Assembly (NCBI GenBank): GCA_021779665.1
Contig: JAJYAG010000005.1
Coordinates: forward strand, 20,035 to 84,034
DNA: 64,000 nucleotides
DNA from: Bacteroidota bacterium
Lineage (GTDB): Bacteria > Bacteroidota > Bacteroidia > Bacteroidales > JAAUTT01
Direction: 5' to 3'
Position numbers and translations under genes: made by a program
In this document: positions 28,643 through 38,899 of the stretch, piece after piece
Layout of the letters: every line of letters begins with the position of its first letter
Numbering within the stretch: position 1 is the first letter of the stretch
The notes under the pieces: generated by a model
Seen by the model: the letters and a program-made list of their open reading frames with translations, nothing else
What the model was told of the DNA's origin: nothing
Databases searched by the model: none

Positions 28643-31096
28643 CTAATATAGCCGCTTAAATTTAGTGGGGTGCAAAGTTTGCATCATCTGGTAAATCCGA
28701 TCGAAAACATCTTCGGCATTGGGGTTGGAAAAATAATCCCCATCTGTTGAATAAGCCGGACGATGCTCCTCGCCGGTTATGGTCAATGGTGCAGTTTCGA
28801 GATATTGAAAAGCGTCCTGTTCTTCCAGAACCTTTTGCAGCATAAATGCCGAGGCTCCTCCGGGAACGTCTTCATCGAAAAACACTACTTTATGAGTTTT
28901 CTGTACCGATTTCAGAATTGAATGATGTAAATCGAACGGTAACAAGGTCTGGATATCTATAAGTTCAACCGAGATACCAAATTCTTTTAACTGCGCTACT
29001 ACTTCCAGGGCGATTTTCACACACGATCCGTAAGTTACCAGGGTCACATCTGAGCCTTCAGTAAGAAATTCAGGTTCGCCAAGCGGAACGGTAAACTCTC
29101 CGATGTTATCAGGACAAATTTCCTTCAAACGATAACCATTGAGGGGTTCGATAACAATTGCAGGATCATCGGCCTGCATTAAAGTATTATACATTCCGGC
29201 AGCCTGAACCATATTGCGCGGCACACAAACATATATTCCCCGGAGCGAGCTTATCACCATTCCCATAGGAGATCCTGAGTGCCATATACCTTCGAGCCGG
29301 TGACCACGGGTAGATATGATTACCGGTGCTACCTGCCTTCCTTTCGTCCGCCAGTGCGTGCATGCCAGATCGTCGCTGAGGGTTTGAAGCGCATACAAGA
29401 GATAATCGAAGTATTGAATCTCCACAATGGGGCGCATTCCTCGCAAGGCCATACCAATGCCCTGCCCCAGAATGGTGGCTTCGCGGATTCCGGTATCAGT
29501 AACACGCAATTCACCATACTTAAGCTGAAGTCCTTCGAGTGTTTGGTTCACGCCGCCAATTTTGCCAACATCTTCACCAAAAACCGAAAGCAAAGGGTAT
29601 TTTTCAAAAAGCTTATCAAAATTTTCTCTGATAATTTCTCTTCCGTTCAGAATTTGGGAGCCTTCGGTAAAAACAGGCACTACCTCTTTTACATTCAAAG
29701 CTGAACGCGAAGTTTCGTTATGCAAACAACTACTATAATTATCGGCATTCTCATATTCCTTCACCTGAATCCAGGCACGGAGCCTTTCTTTCATCCCTCC
29801 CGGTGCTGCACACCCTGAACAAACCTGCCGGATAACTTTCTTTGCTGCGCTTAGAATATCCTTGCGGATAGGAAATTTAACGGCCGCGAGTTCAGTAACG
29901 ATAGCATCAATTTTTGACTGACTCTCCCCTGAAACGCATGTGCAGTTTTTATTCTTTATAAGGCTCAGAAGCTCTTCCTTTTCCCGAATCAACGGGGTTG
30001 TAAATATTTTCCAGCCCTCTTCCCTACCCTTGCGGGCGTCGTCGGCAGCTTTTTCTTCGATGGAGCCAAGAACTTTCTGATCAGCAAGATTATTCTCCAG
30101 CAGCCATTCTTTCATCTTTTTCAGTGGATCAAAATCGGCCTCCCACTCCAGACGCTCTTTGGACTTATAACGCTCATGGGAACCCGAGGTGGAATGTCCC
30201 AGGGGCTGTGTCAATTCAATTATATGAAACAGAACAGGAACATGGTCGCGACGACAAATCTCAACACCTTCTTTAAAGGTATTGACCAGTTCCTGATAAT
30301 CCCAGCCACGAGCCCTAAATATCTTTATTCCATTATGATGGTCATCCGCTTCAAATCCTTTAAGCGCTTCTGAAATACTCGATTTGGTGGTCTGATACAT
30401 TTTTGGAACAGAAATTCCATATCCATCGTCCCATACAGCTATAGCAAGTGGCACCTGCAAAACGCCGGCCGCATTGATAGTTTCAAAAAAATGGCCTTCT
30501 GAAGTTGCAGCATCGCCAATGGTCCCGAAAGCAACTTCGTTACCCTGATCCGAAAGTTTTGTGTATTGTTCGAGTTCCTTATTCTTACGGAAAAGCTTAG
30601 AAGCATAAGCCAAACCAACAAGTCGGGGCATTTGACCAGCGGTTGGAGAAATATCGCCTGCGGTATTTTTCTGTGCCATCAGGTCCAGAAACTCACCGTC
30701 GGGAGAATAATTTGCAGATGCAAAGTGATTATTGAAGTTACGTCCGCTACTTGCAGGATTATTTTCGGTATTGGTTTCGCCATACATCTGAAGAAAAAAC
30801 TCGGCAGGTGTAAGATTTCCAATGGCTAACATAAAAGTCTGATCGCGATAATAGCCAGAACGCCAATCGCCATTACGAAAGCTTTTAGCCATGGCAATCT
30901 GTGCCAACTCCTTGCCATCTCCAAAAATCCCGAATTTAGCTTTACCGTTCAGTACTTCTTTACGTCCAATAACACTGAGATTACGGCTTAACTGAGCCAG
31001 ATAGTAATCGTCCAGTACTTCATGAATATTGATATCCTTTGATGTTACTCTGCTATTCTTAACTTTCATTGATAGCTTTGCTGTTGTCTCGTTCAT
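28643..31096 (-). CDS. fused alpha/beta E1 component of a 2-oxo acid dehydrogenase
   Basis: Alpha part (GDAATSEGHFFETINAAGVLQVPLAI) and beta part (FGEDVGKIGGVNQTLEGLQ; PGGASAFMLQKVLE) in one ORF. Confidence 0.9.
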   Translation of the reverse strand: MNETTAKLSMKVKNSRVTSKDINIHEVLDDYYLAQLSRNLSVIGRKEVLNGKAKFGIFGDGKELAQIAMAKSFRNGDWRSGYYRDQTFMLAIGNLTPAEFFLQMYGETNTENNPASSGRNFNNHFASANYSPDGEFLDLMAQKNTAGDISPTAGQMPRLVGLAYASKLFRKNKELEQYTKLSDQGNEVAFGTIGDAATSEGHFFETINAAGVLQVPLAIAVWDDGYGISVPKMYQTTKSSISEALKGFEADDHHNGIKIFRARGWDYQELVNTFKEGVEICRRDHVPVLFHIIELTQPLGHSTSGSHERYKSKERLEWEADFDPLKKMKEWLLENNLADQKVLGSIEEKAADDARKGREEGWKIFTTPLIREKEELLSLIKNKNCTCVSGESQSKIDAIVTELAAVKFPIRKDILSAAKKVIRQVCSGCAAPGGMKERLRAWIQVKEYENADNYSSCLHNETSRSALNVKEVVPVFTEGSQILNGREIIRENFDKLFEKYPLLSVFGEDVGKIGGVNQTLEGLQLKYGELRVTDTGIREATILGQGIGMALRGMRPIVEIQYFDYLLYALQTLSDDLACTHWRTKGRQVAPVIISTRGHRLEGIWHSGSPMGMVISSLRGIYVCVPRNMVQAAGMYNTLMQADDPAIVIEPLNGYRLKEICPDNIGEFTVPLGEPEFLTEGSDVTLVTYGSCVKIALEVVAQLKEFGISVELIDIQTLLPFDLHHSILKSVQKTHKVVFFDEDVPGGASAFMLQKVLEEQDAFQYLETAPLTITGEEHRPAYSTDGDYFSNPNAEDVFDRIYQMMQTLHPTKFKRLY

Positions 31097-31441
31097 GCAA
31101 AATTAATCGGTTTACACGTAAATTTATATAAACACTACTTATTAGGATTTGTTGATGAAGCCTAAGAATAATGCCTCTTATAAATGATTTTTTGATTCAA
31201 AACAAACCTTAATATTTTCAACGTATTGTATTATTGTTATTTAAATTTTTGCTCCTTTAAATTACGAAGAAAAACTTAAGAATACAAACTGTAGGAAACT
31301 CATGAAAGTGCTATTACTAATGGATTCTAAGATTCAGTGTGTTATATAACATACAAGGTCATGTATTTGGTAATATTAAAATCGTTTACTTTGATTCCGT
31401 CAAATAAATAAGTTATTTATCTGACTTGCGTTTAAAAATGA

Positions 31442-31543
31442 AATAATAAGGACGGAACCTGGAAGACAGCATTGCAACTACTAACTAACTACACCGTTTA
31501 AATTACAGCCTAACCAGAACATCCAGGTTTCCACCTTATTATT
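31442..31543. repeat. long-stem hairpin / inverted repeat (22-nt arms, 58-nt loop)
   Basis: AATAATAAGGACGGAACCTGGA ... TCCAGGTTTCCACCTTATTATT. Confidence 0.85.
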
Positions 31544-31630
31544 CCGAGAGACTTCCAAAACAAAAAATCACAAACTTTTTTAATAATTGCAGCAGGCGTT
31601 AACTGACTGATGAATTAAAATAGCACAAAA

Positions 31631-31655
31631 AAAGTGCGCCGTTTTGACGCACTTT
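31631..31655 (-). terminator. terminator hairpin downstream of kduD
   Basis: AAAGTGCG..CGCACTTT with minus-strand T run (TTTTTTT). Confidence 0.75.
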
Positions 31656-31678
31656 GATATATTTCTTTACGATAAAAT

Positions 31679-32467
31679 CTATTCGTTAGAAGGTTTACCG
31701 ATGGTTGCCAGGATACCGCCATCCACATAAAGAATGTGACCGTTTACAAAATCGGATGCCTTTGAAGATAAGAATATCGCAGCACCGCTCAAATCCTCAG
31801 GATCACCCCAACGACCTGCCGGAGTCCTGCTGATAATAAATTCGTTGAACGGATGGCCGTCAACACGGATGGGAGCTGTTTGGGAAGTTGCAAAATAGCC
31901 CGGGCCAATACCATTTACCTGGATGTTGAACTTACCCCATTCGGTAGCCATATTTTTGGTAAGCATTTTTAAGCCACCTTTCGCAGCAGCATAGGCGCTC
32001 ACGGTATCGCGACCGAGTTCGCTCATCATAGAACATATGTTAATGATTTTACCGCGCTTACGTTGAATCATGTATTTACCCACATGTTTCGACATAATAA
32101 ATGGCCCTGTTAAATCAATTTTGATAACTTGCTCCCAATCGGCAACTTCCATTTCAACCATCGGGATTCTCTTTATAATACCGGCGTTGTTGACAAGAAT
32201 TTCAATTGGCCCAACTTCCTTTTCAATTTTTTCGATATGAGTTTTAACAGCAGCTTCCTCAGTTACATCAAAAACATAACCATGCACTTTGAAACCAGCT
32301 TCAGCGTATTCCTTTATAGCGTTGTCAAGTTTTTCTTTGGAGATATCGTTTACAACAAGTTGAGCACCTGCTTTAGCTAATGCCAAAGCCATCGACATTC
32401 CTAAACCGTGGGTTGCACCTGTTACCAGAGCTGTCTTTCCCTTTAAACTAAATAATTGTTCTATCAT
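31679..32467 (-). CDS. kduD: SDR oxidoreductase, gluconate 5-dehydrogenase / 2-deoxygluconate 3-dehydrogenase type
   Basis: TGATHGLGMSMA, NNAG, YAAAKGG; next to kduI. Confidence 0.85.
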   Translation of the reverse strand: MIEQLFSLKGKTALVTGATHGLGMSMALALAKAGAQLVVNDISKEKLDNAIKEYAEAGFKVHGYVFDVTEEAAVKTHIEKIEKEVGPIEILVNNAGIIKRIPMVEMEVADWEQVIKIDLTGPFIMSKHVGKYMIQRKRGKIINICSMMSELGRDTVSAYAAAKGGLKMLTKNMATEWGKFNIQVNGIGPGYFATSQTAPIRVDGHPFNEFIISRTPAGRWGDPEDLSGAAIFLSSKASDFVNGHILYVDGGILATIGKPSNE

Positions 32468-32488
32468 AATTTGAATTTTAAAGTCTGT

Positions 32489-33327
32489 TTATTTTAACTG
32501 ATCGGCTGTAACGCTGTCCATATCACCATAATCGAGGTTTTCACCTGCCATACCCCAAATGAAGGTATAGTTGGCGGTTCCGGCAGCAGAGTGAATTGAC
32601 CATGACGGAGAAAGTACAGCTTCATTATTTTGCATCCAGATGTGACGCGTCTCATCAGTTTTGCCCATAAAATGGCAGATAGCCTGTTTTTCAGGAACTT
32701 CGAAATAGAAATAAGCTTCCATACGGCGGTTATGGGTGTGAGGAGGCATTGTATTCCAAACACTGCCTGGCTTGAGCTCTGTCATCCCCATTTGCAATTG
32801 ACAGGTTTCAACAACTTCTCGAACAAGGAGCTTGTTAATTTTACGGGCGTTTGACAATTCAGGAGAGCCTGGTTCCATGGTTATAGCATCAGCAAGGGTT
32901 ACCTTCCGGTTAGGAAAAGATTTATGTGCAGGTGCTGAATTCAAATACAAACAAGCAGGCTTGTTCTTATCGGCACTTTCAAAATAAACTTCTTTATTAC
33001 CAGCCCCCAGGTAAAGAGCCTCTTTATAGTTGAGTGTATAAACCGTTCCATCTACAGTTATTGAAGCAGTACCTCCTACATTAATAATACCCATTTCTCT
33101 TCTTTCGAGAAAGAAGGCTGATTTGAGAGGATCGATGGTTTCGAGTTTTAACTTCTGGATGGGCATTGCCCCTCCCACCATATAACGATCGTAAAGTGAA
33201 TAAACCCACTTTACTGTATCGCCGGTAAATAATGCAGGCACTAAAATTCCTGACGGATCCTATCCGTTGTATAATGTTTAAAATCCTCAGGGTGAGAAGC
33301 GTATCGCAATTCGAAAACAGTATTCAT
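32489..33327 (-). pseudogene. kduI: 5-dehydro-4-deoxy-D-glucuronate isomerase with apparent -1 frameshift
   Basis: ATG at 33327 reads MNTVFELRYASHPEDFKHYTTDRIRQEF then TAG (33243-33241); the -1 frame continues (L)VPALFTGDTVKWVYSLYDRYMVGGAMP... Four A on + strand at 33243-33246, five needed. Confidence 0.8.
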
Positions 33328-33341
33328 AAAAGAAATTTTAA

Positions 33342-33361
33342 TTGAACAATCGATTGTTCAA
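33342..33361. promoter_or_regulatory. candidate LacI-family operator upstream of kduI
   Basis: Perfect 20-bp palindrome TTGAACAATCGATTGTTCAA. Confidence 0.7.
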
Positions 33362-33391
33362 AATTAGAAAATTATAATTTACTTTTTTATT

Positions 33392-34429
33392 TTATTTCAA
33401 TTTTTTTGAAGATTCTCTTATAATTAAATCCGGAGTAAGCATTATGCGCTTAGATACATAAGGGTTTCCGTGTAATTCAAGTTCTTCAAAAAAAAGTTTT
33501 GCAGCAGCCTGCCCTACTTCACGACTGTGTTGATCAACTGATGATAACGAAGGCGTAATCATGGATGCATAAGGTTCATTGGCGAAACCAACCACAGCAA
33601 CATCCTCCGGAATCCGGACGCCTTTTTCTTTGAGAGCCATTATAGCTCCCAGCGCTGAAAAGTCGGAAGCAGAAAAAATACCATCGGGCACGGGTTTAAA
33701 CTTCAGCATTTTTGCAACTGCTTCTGCTCCTTTGTCCTTAGTGATTGTATCTTTAATGTGCAGCTTTTCATCATACGGAATCCCATGATCTTCCAGGGCG
33801 GCTTTGTACCCTTTGAACCGGTTTGCATAAATACTAACGTTCAAAGGACCGCTGAAATGAACGATCCGTCGGCATCCCTGCTGAATGAGGTGTGAAGTTG
33901 CCATGTGGGCTCCTAACATGTCGTCAATCTCAACTTTGCTTGCATCCACGTTTTGAGTGCTGCGGTCGAAAAATATCAAAGGAACACCTTTTTCTATGGT
34001 TTGATTGAGATGATTAACGCAACTGGTTCCGGAAGCCAAAGAAACAAGTAAACCATCAACTTTACCATTAATGAGGGTTTCAACAATGTTTTTTTCTTTG
34101 TCTTCCTGATCATAGCTTTGACAAATCAAAACATTGTAACCTGCCTGAGATGCAACATCTTCAATACCGCCAATTACCGAGGAGAAGAAGTTACGGTCTA
34201 TACGGGGTATAACTATTCCAATCGTGTTTCCGTGCCCCTTTCTCAAACTTGAGGCAATAAAATTCGGCTGGTAATTTAACTTTTCAGCTAAATTCAGAAC
34301 AGCTTTTTTCATGGCCTGGCTTATACGAGGGTGATCCTGCAAAGCCCTCGATACAGTGGATGCAGTTGTATTTAGCTGCTTCGCTATATCGTGAATGGTA
34401 ACTTTGGTTTTTTTTCTGGTCCTGTTCAT
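33392..34429 (-). CDS. LacI family transcriptional regulator
   Basis: VTIHDIAKQLNTTASTVSRALQDHPRIS HTH plus periplasmic-binding-like domain. Confidence 0.95.
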   Translation of the reverse strand: MNRTRKKTKVTIHDIAKQLNTTASTVSRALQDHPRISQAMKKAVLNLAEKLNYQPNFIASSLRKGHGNTIGIVIPRIDRNFFSSVIGGIEDVASQAGYNVLICQSYDQEDKEKNIVETLINGKVDGLLVSLASGTSCVNHLNQTIEKGVPLIFFDRSTQNVDASKVEIDDMLGAHMATSHLIQQGCRRIVHFSGPLNVSIYANRFKGYKAALEDHGIPYDEKLHIKDTITKDKGAEAVAKMLKFKPVPDGIFSASDFSALGAIMALKEKGVRIPEDVAVVGFANEPYASMITPSLSSVDQHSREVGQAAAKLFFEELELHGNPYVSKRIMLTPDLIIRESSKKLK

Positions 34430-35454
34430 TTTTTTCGCAAACTCGATTGACGTATTACTAATTCGGGATTAAGATATATTTTCTTTGGAATAAACTGGTT
34501 GGCTTTTCTTAGCTCAAACTCTTCAAGCAGCATTTTAGCAGCCAGCGTACCCATTTCAAGACTATGCTGATCAATCGTGGTTAACGAGGGTTCAATAATA
34601 GAAGAATAATCGGCATTGCTAAAACCAGTAATTGCAAACTGCTTTGGTATTTTTACCCCTACCCTCTTTAAAGCCTGCATTAAGTGAATCGCCTGGTGAT
34701 CGGTAACCGAAAAAGCACCATCAGGCATAACCTTCTGCTTCATAATAATCTCAGCAACTTCGTTACCGGATATAAAGTCGAGCCTGCGGTTAAAAATTAA
34801 ATCCTCGTCCACTTTAAGTTTATGCTCAGCCATAACATCCATAAAGCCTTCGAATCTTCTTTTATAGATGTAGTTTTCACGAGGCCCGCCTAAAAATATA
34901 ATACGTTTACACCCCTGTTCTATCAGATGTTCTGTTGCCAGACGTGACCCTTTATAATCATCGTTCAACACCATACTCACAGGCATGTTAATATGCGTAT
35001 TGTCGAAGAAAATAAGCGGCGTTTCGTTCCGCACCAGTTTCTGATAGTGCTTGTTATCAGTTGACAAAGCCAGGGGAGACGCTAATACTCCGGCTATTCG
35101 CTGTTCCAGTAACGACTGAACATTAATAACTTCTTTTTCAACTGAATCTAATGCCTGAAGAATGAGGACATTATATCCGGCTTCGTTCAGAACCTTTTCA
35201 ATGCCGCCAATTACACTCGAGAAAAAATGATGATCGATTCGCGGAACCAAAACTCCCACCATTTTACTGCGCCCTTTGCGCAAATTATGTGCAAGTACAT
35301 TGGGCTGATAATTCAGCTTGCTGGCAAGGGCTTTAATTCTCTCTCGGGTTTTATCGTTAATTACAGGATTATCCTGTAACGCTCTTGAAACAGTTGAAGA
35401 AGAAACTCCGGCTTTTTTGGCTATATCGTGTATAGTCGCATGTTTTCGGGCCAT
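34426..35454 (-). CDS. LacI family transcriptional regulator (tandem paralogue)
   Basis: ATIHDIAKKAGVSSSTVSRALQDNPVIN; 4-bp overlap with the downstream LacI. Confidence 0.95.
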   Translation of the reverse strand: MARKHATIHDIAKKAGVSSSTVSRALQDNPVINDKTRERIKALASKLNYQPNVLAHNLRKGRSKMVGVLVPRIDHHFFSSVIGGIEKVLNEAGYNVLILQALDSVEKEVINVQSLLEQRIAGVLASPLALSTDNKHYQKLVRNETPLIFFDNTHINMPVSMVLNDDYKGSRLATEHLIEQGCKRIIFLGGPRENYIYKRRFEGFMDVMAEHKLKVDEDLIFNRRLDFISGNEVAEIIMKQKVMPDGAFSVTDHQAIHLMQALKRVGVKIPKQFAITGFSNADYSSIIEPSLTTIDQHSLEMGTLAAKMLLEEFELRKANQFIPKKIYLNPELVIRQSSLRKK

Positions 35455-35565
35455 AACTGGAATTCTTACCTTAAGACTTTTATATGTTGCAATTAATTTT
35501 ATAATTTAGCCAATTCAAAAATGCATAAAAAATTAAAATATTTATGCGTTTTTATTTTATAATTT

Positions 35566-35583
35566 TTTGCAATCGATTGCGAA
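35566..35583. promoter_or_regulatory. candidate LacI-family operator upstream of cellobiose phosphorylase
   Basis: TTTGCAATCGATTGCGAA, palindrome with one mismatched pair and the same AATCGATT core as 33342-33361. Confidence 0.65.
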
Positions 35584-35618
35584 TTTTTGAAAAAAGAAAC
35601 TCTATTAACAATAAAGAA

Positions 35619-38060
35619 ATGGCTAAACAATTCGGATTTTTCGACGACACACGAAGGGAATATGTGATAAATACACCACAAACCCCTTATCCATGGATCA
35701 ATTATCTTGGAAACCAGGACTTCTTTTCTCTCCTGTCTAACACTTGCGGGGGATACAGCTTTTATAAAGATGCCAGGCTGCGCCGCATAACCCGATACAG
35801 GTATAATAATGTACCTGTCGACTTTGGCGGAAAATATTTCTACATCAACGACAACGGTACTGTATGGAATCCCGGATGGAAACCCGTCAAAACAACTCTG
35901 GACAAATATGAATGTCGACATGGTTTAGGATACTCCATTATTAAAGGGGCTAAAAACGGTTTGGAAGCTGAGGTGCTTTTTATGGTTCCGCTTAATCAAA
36001 CATGTGAACTTCAGAAACTTACTTTAAGTAATACCAGCTCCGGAGTAAAATCGTTCAAATTATTTTCTTTTGTTGAATGGTGCCTCTGGAACGCTCTCGA
36101 TGATATGACTAACTTCCAGCGTAATTTTTCAACCGGCGAAGTTGAAATCAACGGAAGCACCATTTATCATAAAACCGAATATCGCGAACGCAGGAATCAT
36201 TATGCTTTTTACTCAGTAAACCAACCCATCCAGGGTTTTGATACCGATAGGGAAACTTTTACCGGCCTTTATAACGGATTCGACTCTCCCGACGCAGTAA
36301 TGGAGGGGAAACCACGGAATTCGGAGGCCCATGGCTGGTCCCCGATAGCCTCACACTATTTCGAAATAACGCTGCAACCTGGCGAAAGCAAAGACTTTGT
36401 TTTTGTTTTGGGGTATGCCGAAAACCTGCAGGAAGAAAAATGGGAGTCGCCTAAGGTTATTAATAAGATTCCTGCTAAAAAAATGATAGATAAGTACTGT
36501 GACACCAAAGCTGTAGACGCCGCCTTTGATGAACTTAAAAATTTCTGGTCCGATTTACTTTCCGTTTACCAGGTTGAAACTCCCGAAGCGGAAACAAACC
36601 GTATGGTAAACATCTGGAATCAATACCAGTGTATGGTTACCTTCTGTATGTCGCGAAGTGCTTCCTATTTCGAATCGGGTATTGGGCGAGGCATGGGCTT
36701 CCGCGATTCCAACCAGGATCTTGTGGGTTTTGTGCACCAGATACCAGAAAAAGCCAAGGAACGAATTCTGGATATTGCAGCCACTCAGTTCGAAGACGGA
36801 GGAGCATATCACCAATACCAGCCCCTTACCAAAAAAGGGAATCACGAGATTGGTGGCAATTTTAACGACGATCCGCTTTGGCTTATACTGTCGACAACCC
36901 AATACATTAAAGAAACAGGCGACTTTTCGATACTCGACGAGCAGGTTCCTTTCGATAACGATGCCTCAAAATCGAAGCCACTGATGGAACATCTAAAACG
37001 CTCGTTCTTTCATGTAGTTAATAATCTTGGACAACACAATCTTCCCTTAATTGGTCGTGCCGACTGGAACGACTGCCTCAATCTCAACTGTTTTTCGAAC
37101 AACCCCGACGAATCGTTTCAGACTACCCAGCATATTGATGGCGGAGTTGCCGAATCGGTATTTATTGCCGCCATGTTTATTTTGTATGGTGAAGAATATG
37201 CAAAACTTTGCGATTTAAGAAATCAGCCAGGAGAAGCCGAAGCAGCCAGAGCTGAAGTATCCAGAATGAAAGCTGCAGTTGATAAACACGGATGGGATGG
37301 CGAATGGTTTATAAGAGCCTATAATCATTATGGTCAAAAAATTGGCAGCAAGGAATGTGAAGAAGGCAAGATCTTTATTGAATCGAACGGATACTGCGTT
37401 ATGGCAGGTGTTGGTGTGGAAGATGGCCGCGCACAAAAAGCTTTGGATTCGGTTAAGAAGTACCTTGATTGCGAATATGGCATCGTACTTAATAACCCTG
37501 CCTTTACTAAGTATCATATTGAAATGGGAGAAATAACTTCTTACCCGGAAGGTTATAAAGAAAATGCAGGTATATTCTGCCATAACAATCCCTGGATTAT
37601 GATTGGAGAAACACAGGTAGGCAATGGAAACAGGGCTTTTGAATATTACAAGAAAATAGCTCCTGCCTATCTCGAAAAAATAAGCGACCTGCATAAAACA
37701 GAGCCTTACGTTTACTCACAGATGATTGCAGGAAAAGATGCATTCCGTCCGGGAGAAGCCAAAAATTCATGGCTGACAGGAACAGCCGCATGGAACTTTT
37801 ATGCAATTAGTCAATACATACTAGGGATACAGCCTGATTATGATGGTCTGGTTCTCAACCCTTGCATTCCGGCGGGATGGAAAACATTTACTGTGACCCG
37901 CAAATTCCGTAATGCTAAATATCAAATTACTTTCCATAATCCGAACGGACTTATGAAAGGAATCCGGTCATTAGTTCTGAATGGAAATCATTTAACGGGA
38001 AATAAAATTCCTGTTCAACCTCAGGGCACCGAAAACATAGTTGATGTAATTTTGGGATAA
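35619..38060 (+). CDS. GH94 cellobiose phosphorylase-like protein
   Basis: [27 protein letters not shown]...[13 protein letters not shown]...; catalytic-region motif [11 protein letters not shown]. Confidence 0.9.
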   Translation: MAKQFGFFDDTRREYVINTPQTPYPWINYLGNQDFFSLLSNTCGGYSFYKDARLRRITRYRYNNVPVDFGGKYFYINDNGTVWNPGWKPVKTTLDKYECRHGLGYSIIKGAKNGLEAEVLFMVPLNQTCELQKLTLSNTSSGVKSFKLFSFVEWCLWNALDDMTNFQRNFSTGEVEINGSTIYHKTEYRERRNHYAFYSVNQPIQGFDTDRETFTGLYNGFDSPDAVMEGKPRNSEAHGWSPIASHYFEITLQPGESKDFVFVLGYAENLQEEKWESPKVINKIPAKKMIDKYCDTKAVDAAFDELKNFWSDLLSVYQVETPEAETNRMVNIWNQYQCMVTFCMSRSASYFESGIGRGMGFRDSNQDLVGFVHQIPEKAKERILDIAATQFEDGGAYHQYQPLTKKGNHEIGGNFNDDPLWLILSTTQYIKETGDFSILDEQVPFDNDASKSKPLMEHLKRSFFHVVNNLGQHNLPLIGRADWNDCLNLNCFSNNPDESFQTTQHIDGGVAESVFIAAMFILYGEEYAKLCDLRNQPGEAEAARAEVSRMKAAVDKHGWDGEWFIRAYNHYGQKIGSKECEEGKIFIESNGYCVMAGVGVEDGRAQKALDSVKKYLDCEYGIVLNNPAFTKYHIEMGEITSYPEGYKENAGIFCHNNPWIMIGETQVGNGNRAFEYYKKIAPAYLEKISDLHKTEPYVYSQMIAGKDAFRPGEAKNSWLTGTAAWNFYAISQYILGIQPDYDGLVLNPCIPAGWKTFTVTRKFRNAKYQITFHNPNGLMKGIRSLVLNGNHLTGNKIPVQPQGTENIVDVILG

Positions 38061-38074
38061 TCTGATATCCCCGT

Positions 38075-38111
38075 AAAAACGCAGGTTTTAAAAAAAACCT
38101 GCGTTTTTTTG
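38075..38111 (+). terminator. Rho-independent terminator
   Basis: AAAAACGCAGGTTTT..AAAACCTGCGTTTTTTT. Confidence 0.85.
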
Positions 38112-38148
38112 TTTCTTACTGATAGTATTTCAAATTAATTTTTTAAAA

Positions 38149-38170
38149 TTTGTGCAAACGATGGTACAAA
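38149..38170. promoter_or_regulatory. weak candidate LacI-type operator upstream of eda
   Basis: TTTGTGCAAACGATGGTACAAA, imperfect palindrome with CG centre. Confidence 0.35.
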
Positions 38171-38198
38171 TACTAATTTAAAACAAACAATACTTACA

Positions 38199-38873
38199 AT
38201 GTCACGATTTACTAGGATTGAAGTCGCTTTGAAATTGAAAGAGTCCGGAATCGTTCCTGTGTTTTACAACTCGAATCCCGATACAGCCCTTAAAATTGTT
38301 GAAGCCTGCTACAAAGGTGGATTCAGAGTTATGGAATTCACGAACAGGGGTGATTTTGCCCATGAAGTTTTCGCAGCAATCAATAAATATGCAGCTAAAG
38401 AATTCCCTGAAATGATCCTGGGTATTGGCTCTATTCTTGAAGAAGCCACCGCTGCACTTTATATTCAGCTAGGAGCAAATTTCATTGTTTCGCCTATGCT
38501 GAATCCACAAATTGCAAGAATTTGCAACCGCCGCAAAATTATGTGGATGCCAGGCTGCGGATCAGTATCCGAAATTTCGGAAGCTGAAGAACTGGGAGCT
38601 GAAGTAGTTAAGATATACCCTGGTTCTCAGGTAGGTGGTCCAAAGTTTATAGCAGCCGTTAAAGGTCCAATGCCCTGGTGCAATATGATGCCTACAGGAG
38701 GTGTTGAACCAACCGAAGATAACCTGAAAGCATGGTTCGATTCTGGAGTTTACTGCGTAGGGATCGGATCGAACCTGATAACAAGCGAATTGGTAAAATC
38801 AGGAAATTTCGCTAAACTTGAAGAAGATTCGAAAGCCTTGTTAGCTTTACTCAAAAAAGTAAGAAAATCGTAG
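38199..38873 (+). CDS. eda: bifunctional KHG/KDPG aldolase
   Basis: GIVPVFYNSNPDTALKIVEACYKGGFRVMEFTNRG; PGCGSVSEI; MPTGGVEP. Confidence 0.9.
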   Translation: MSRFTRIEVALKLKESGIVPVFYNSNPDTALKIVEACYKGGFRVMEFTNRGDFAHEVFAAINKYAAKEFPEMILGIGSILEEATAALYIQLGANFIVSPMLNPQIARICNRRKIMWMPGCGSVSEISEAEELGAEVVKIYPGSQVGGPKFIAAVKGPMPWCNMMPTGGVEPTEDNLKAWFDSGVYCVGIGSNLITSELVKSGNFAKLEEDSKALLALLKKVRKS

Positions 38874-38899
38874 TTTATTATTTATCTTGACTAACTATT

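Noticed and set aside
36555-37694. Antisense/alternate-frame ORFs inside the GH94 gene
   Set aside because: Shadow ORFs of a well-recognised coding frame
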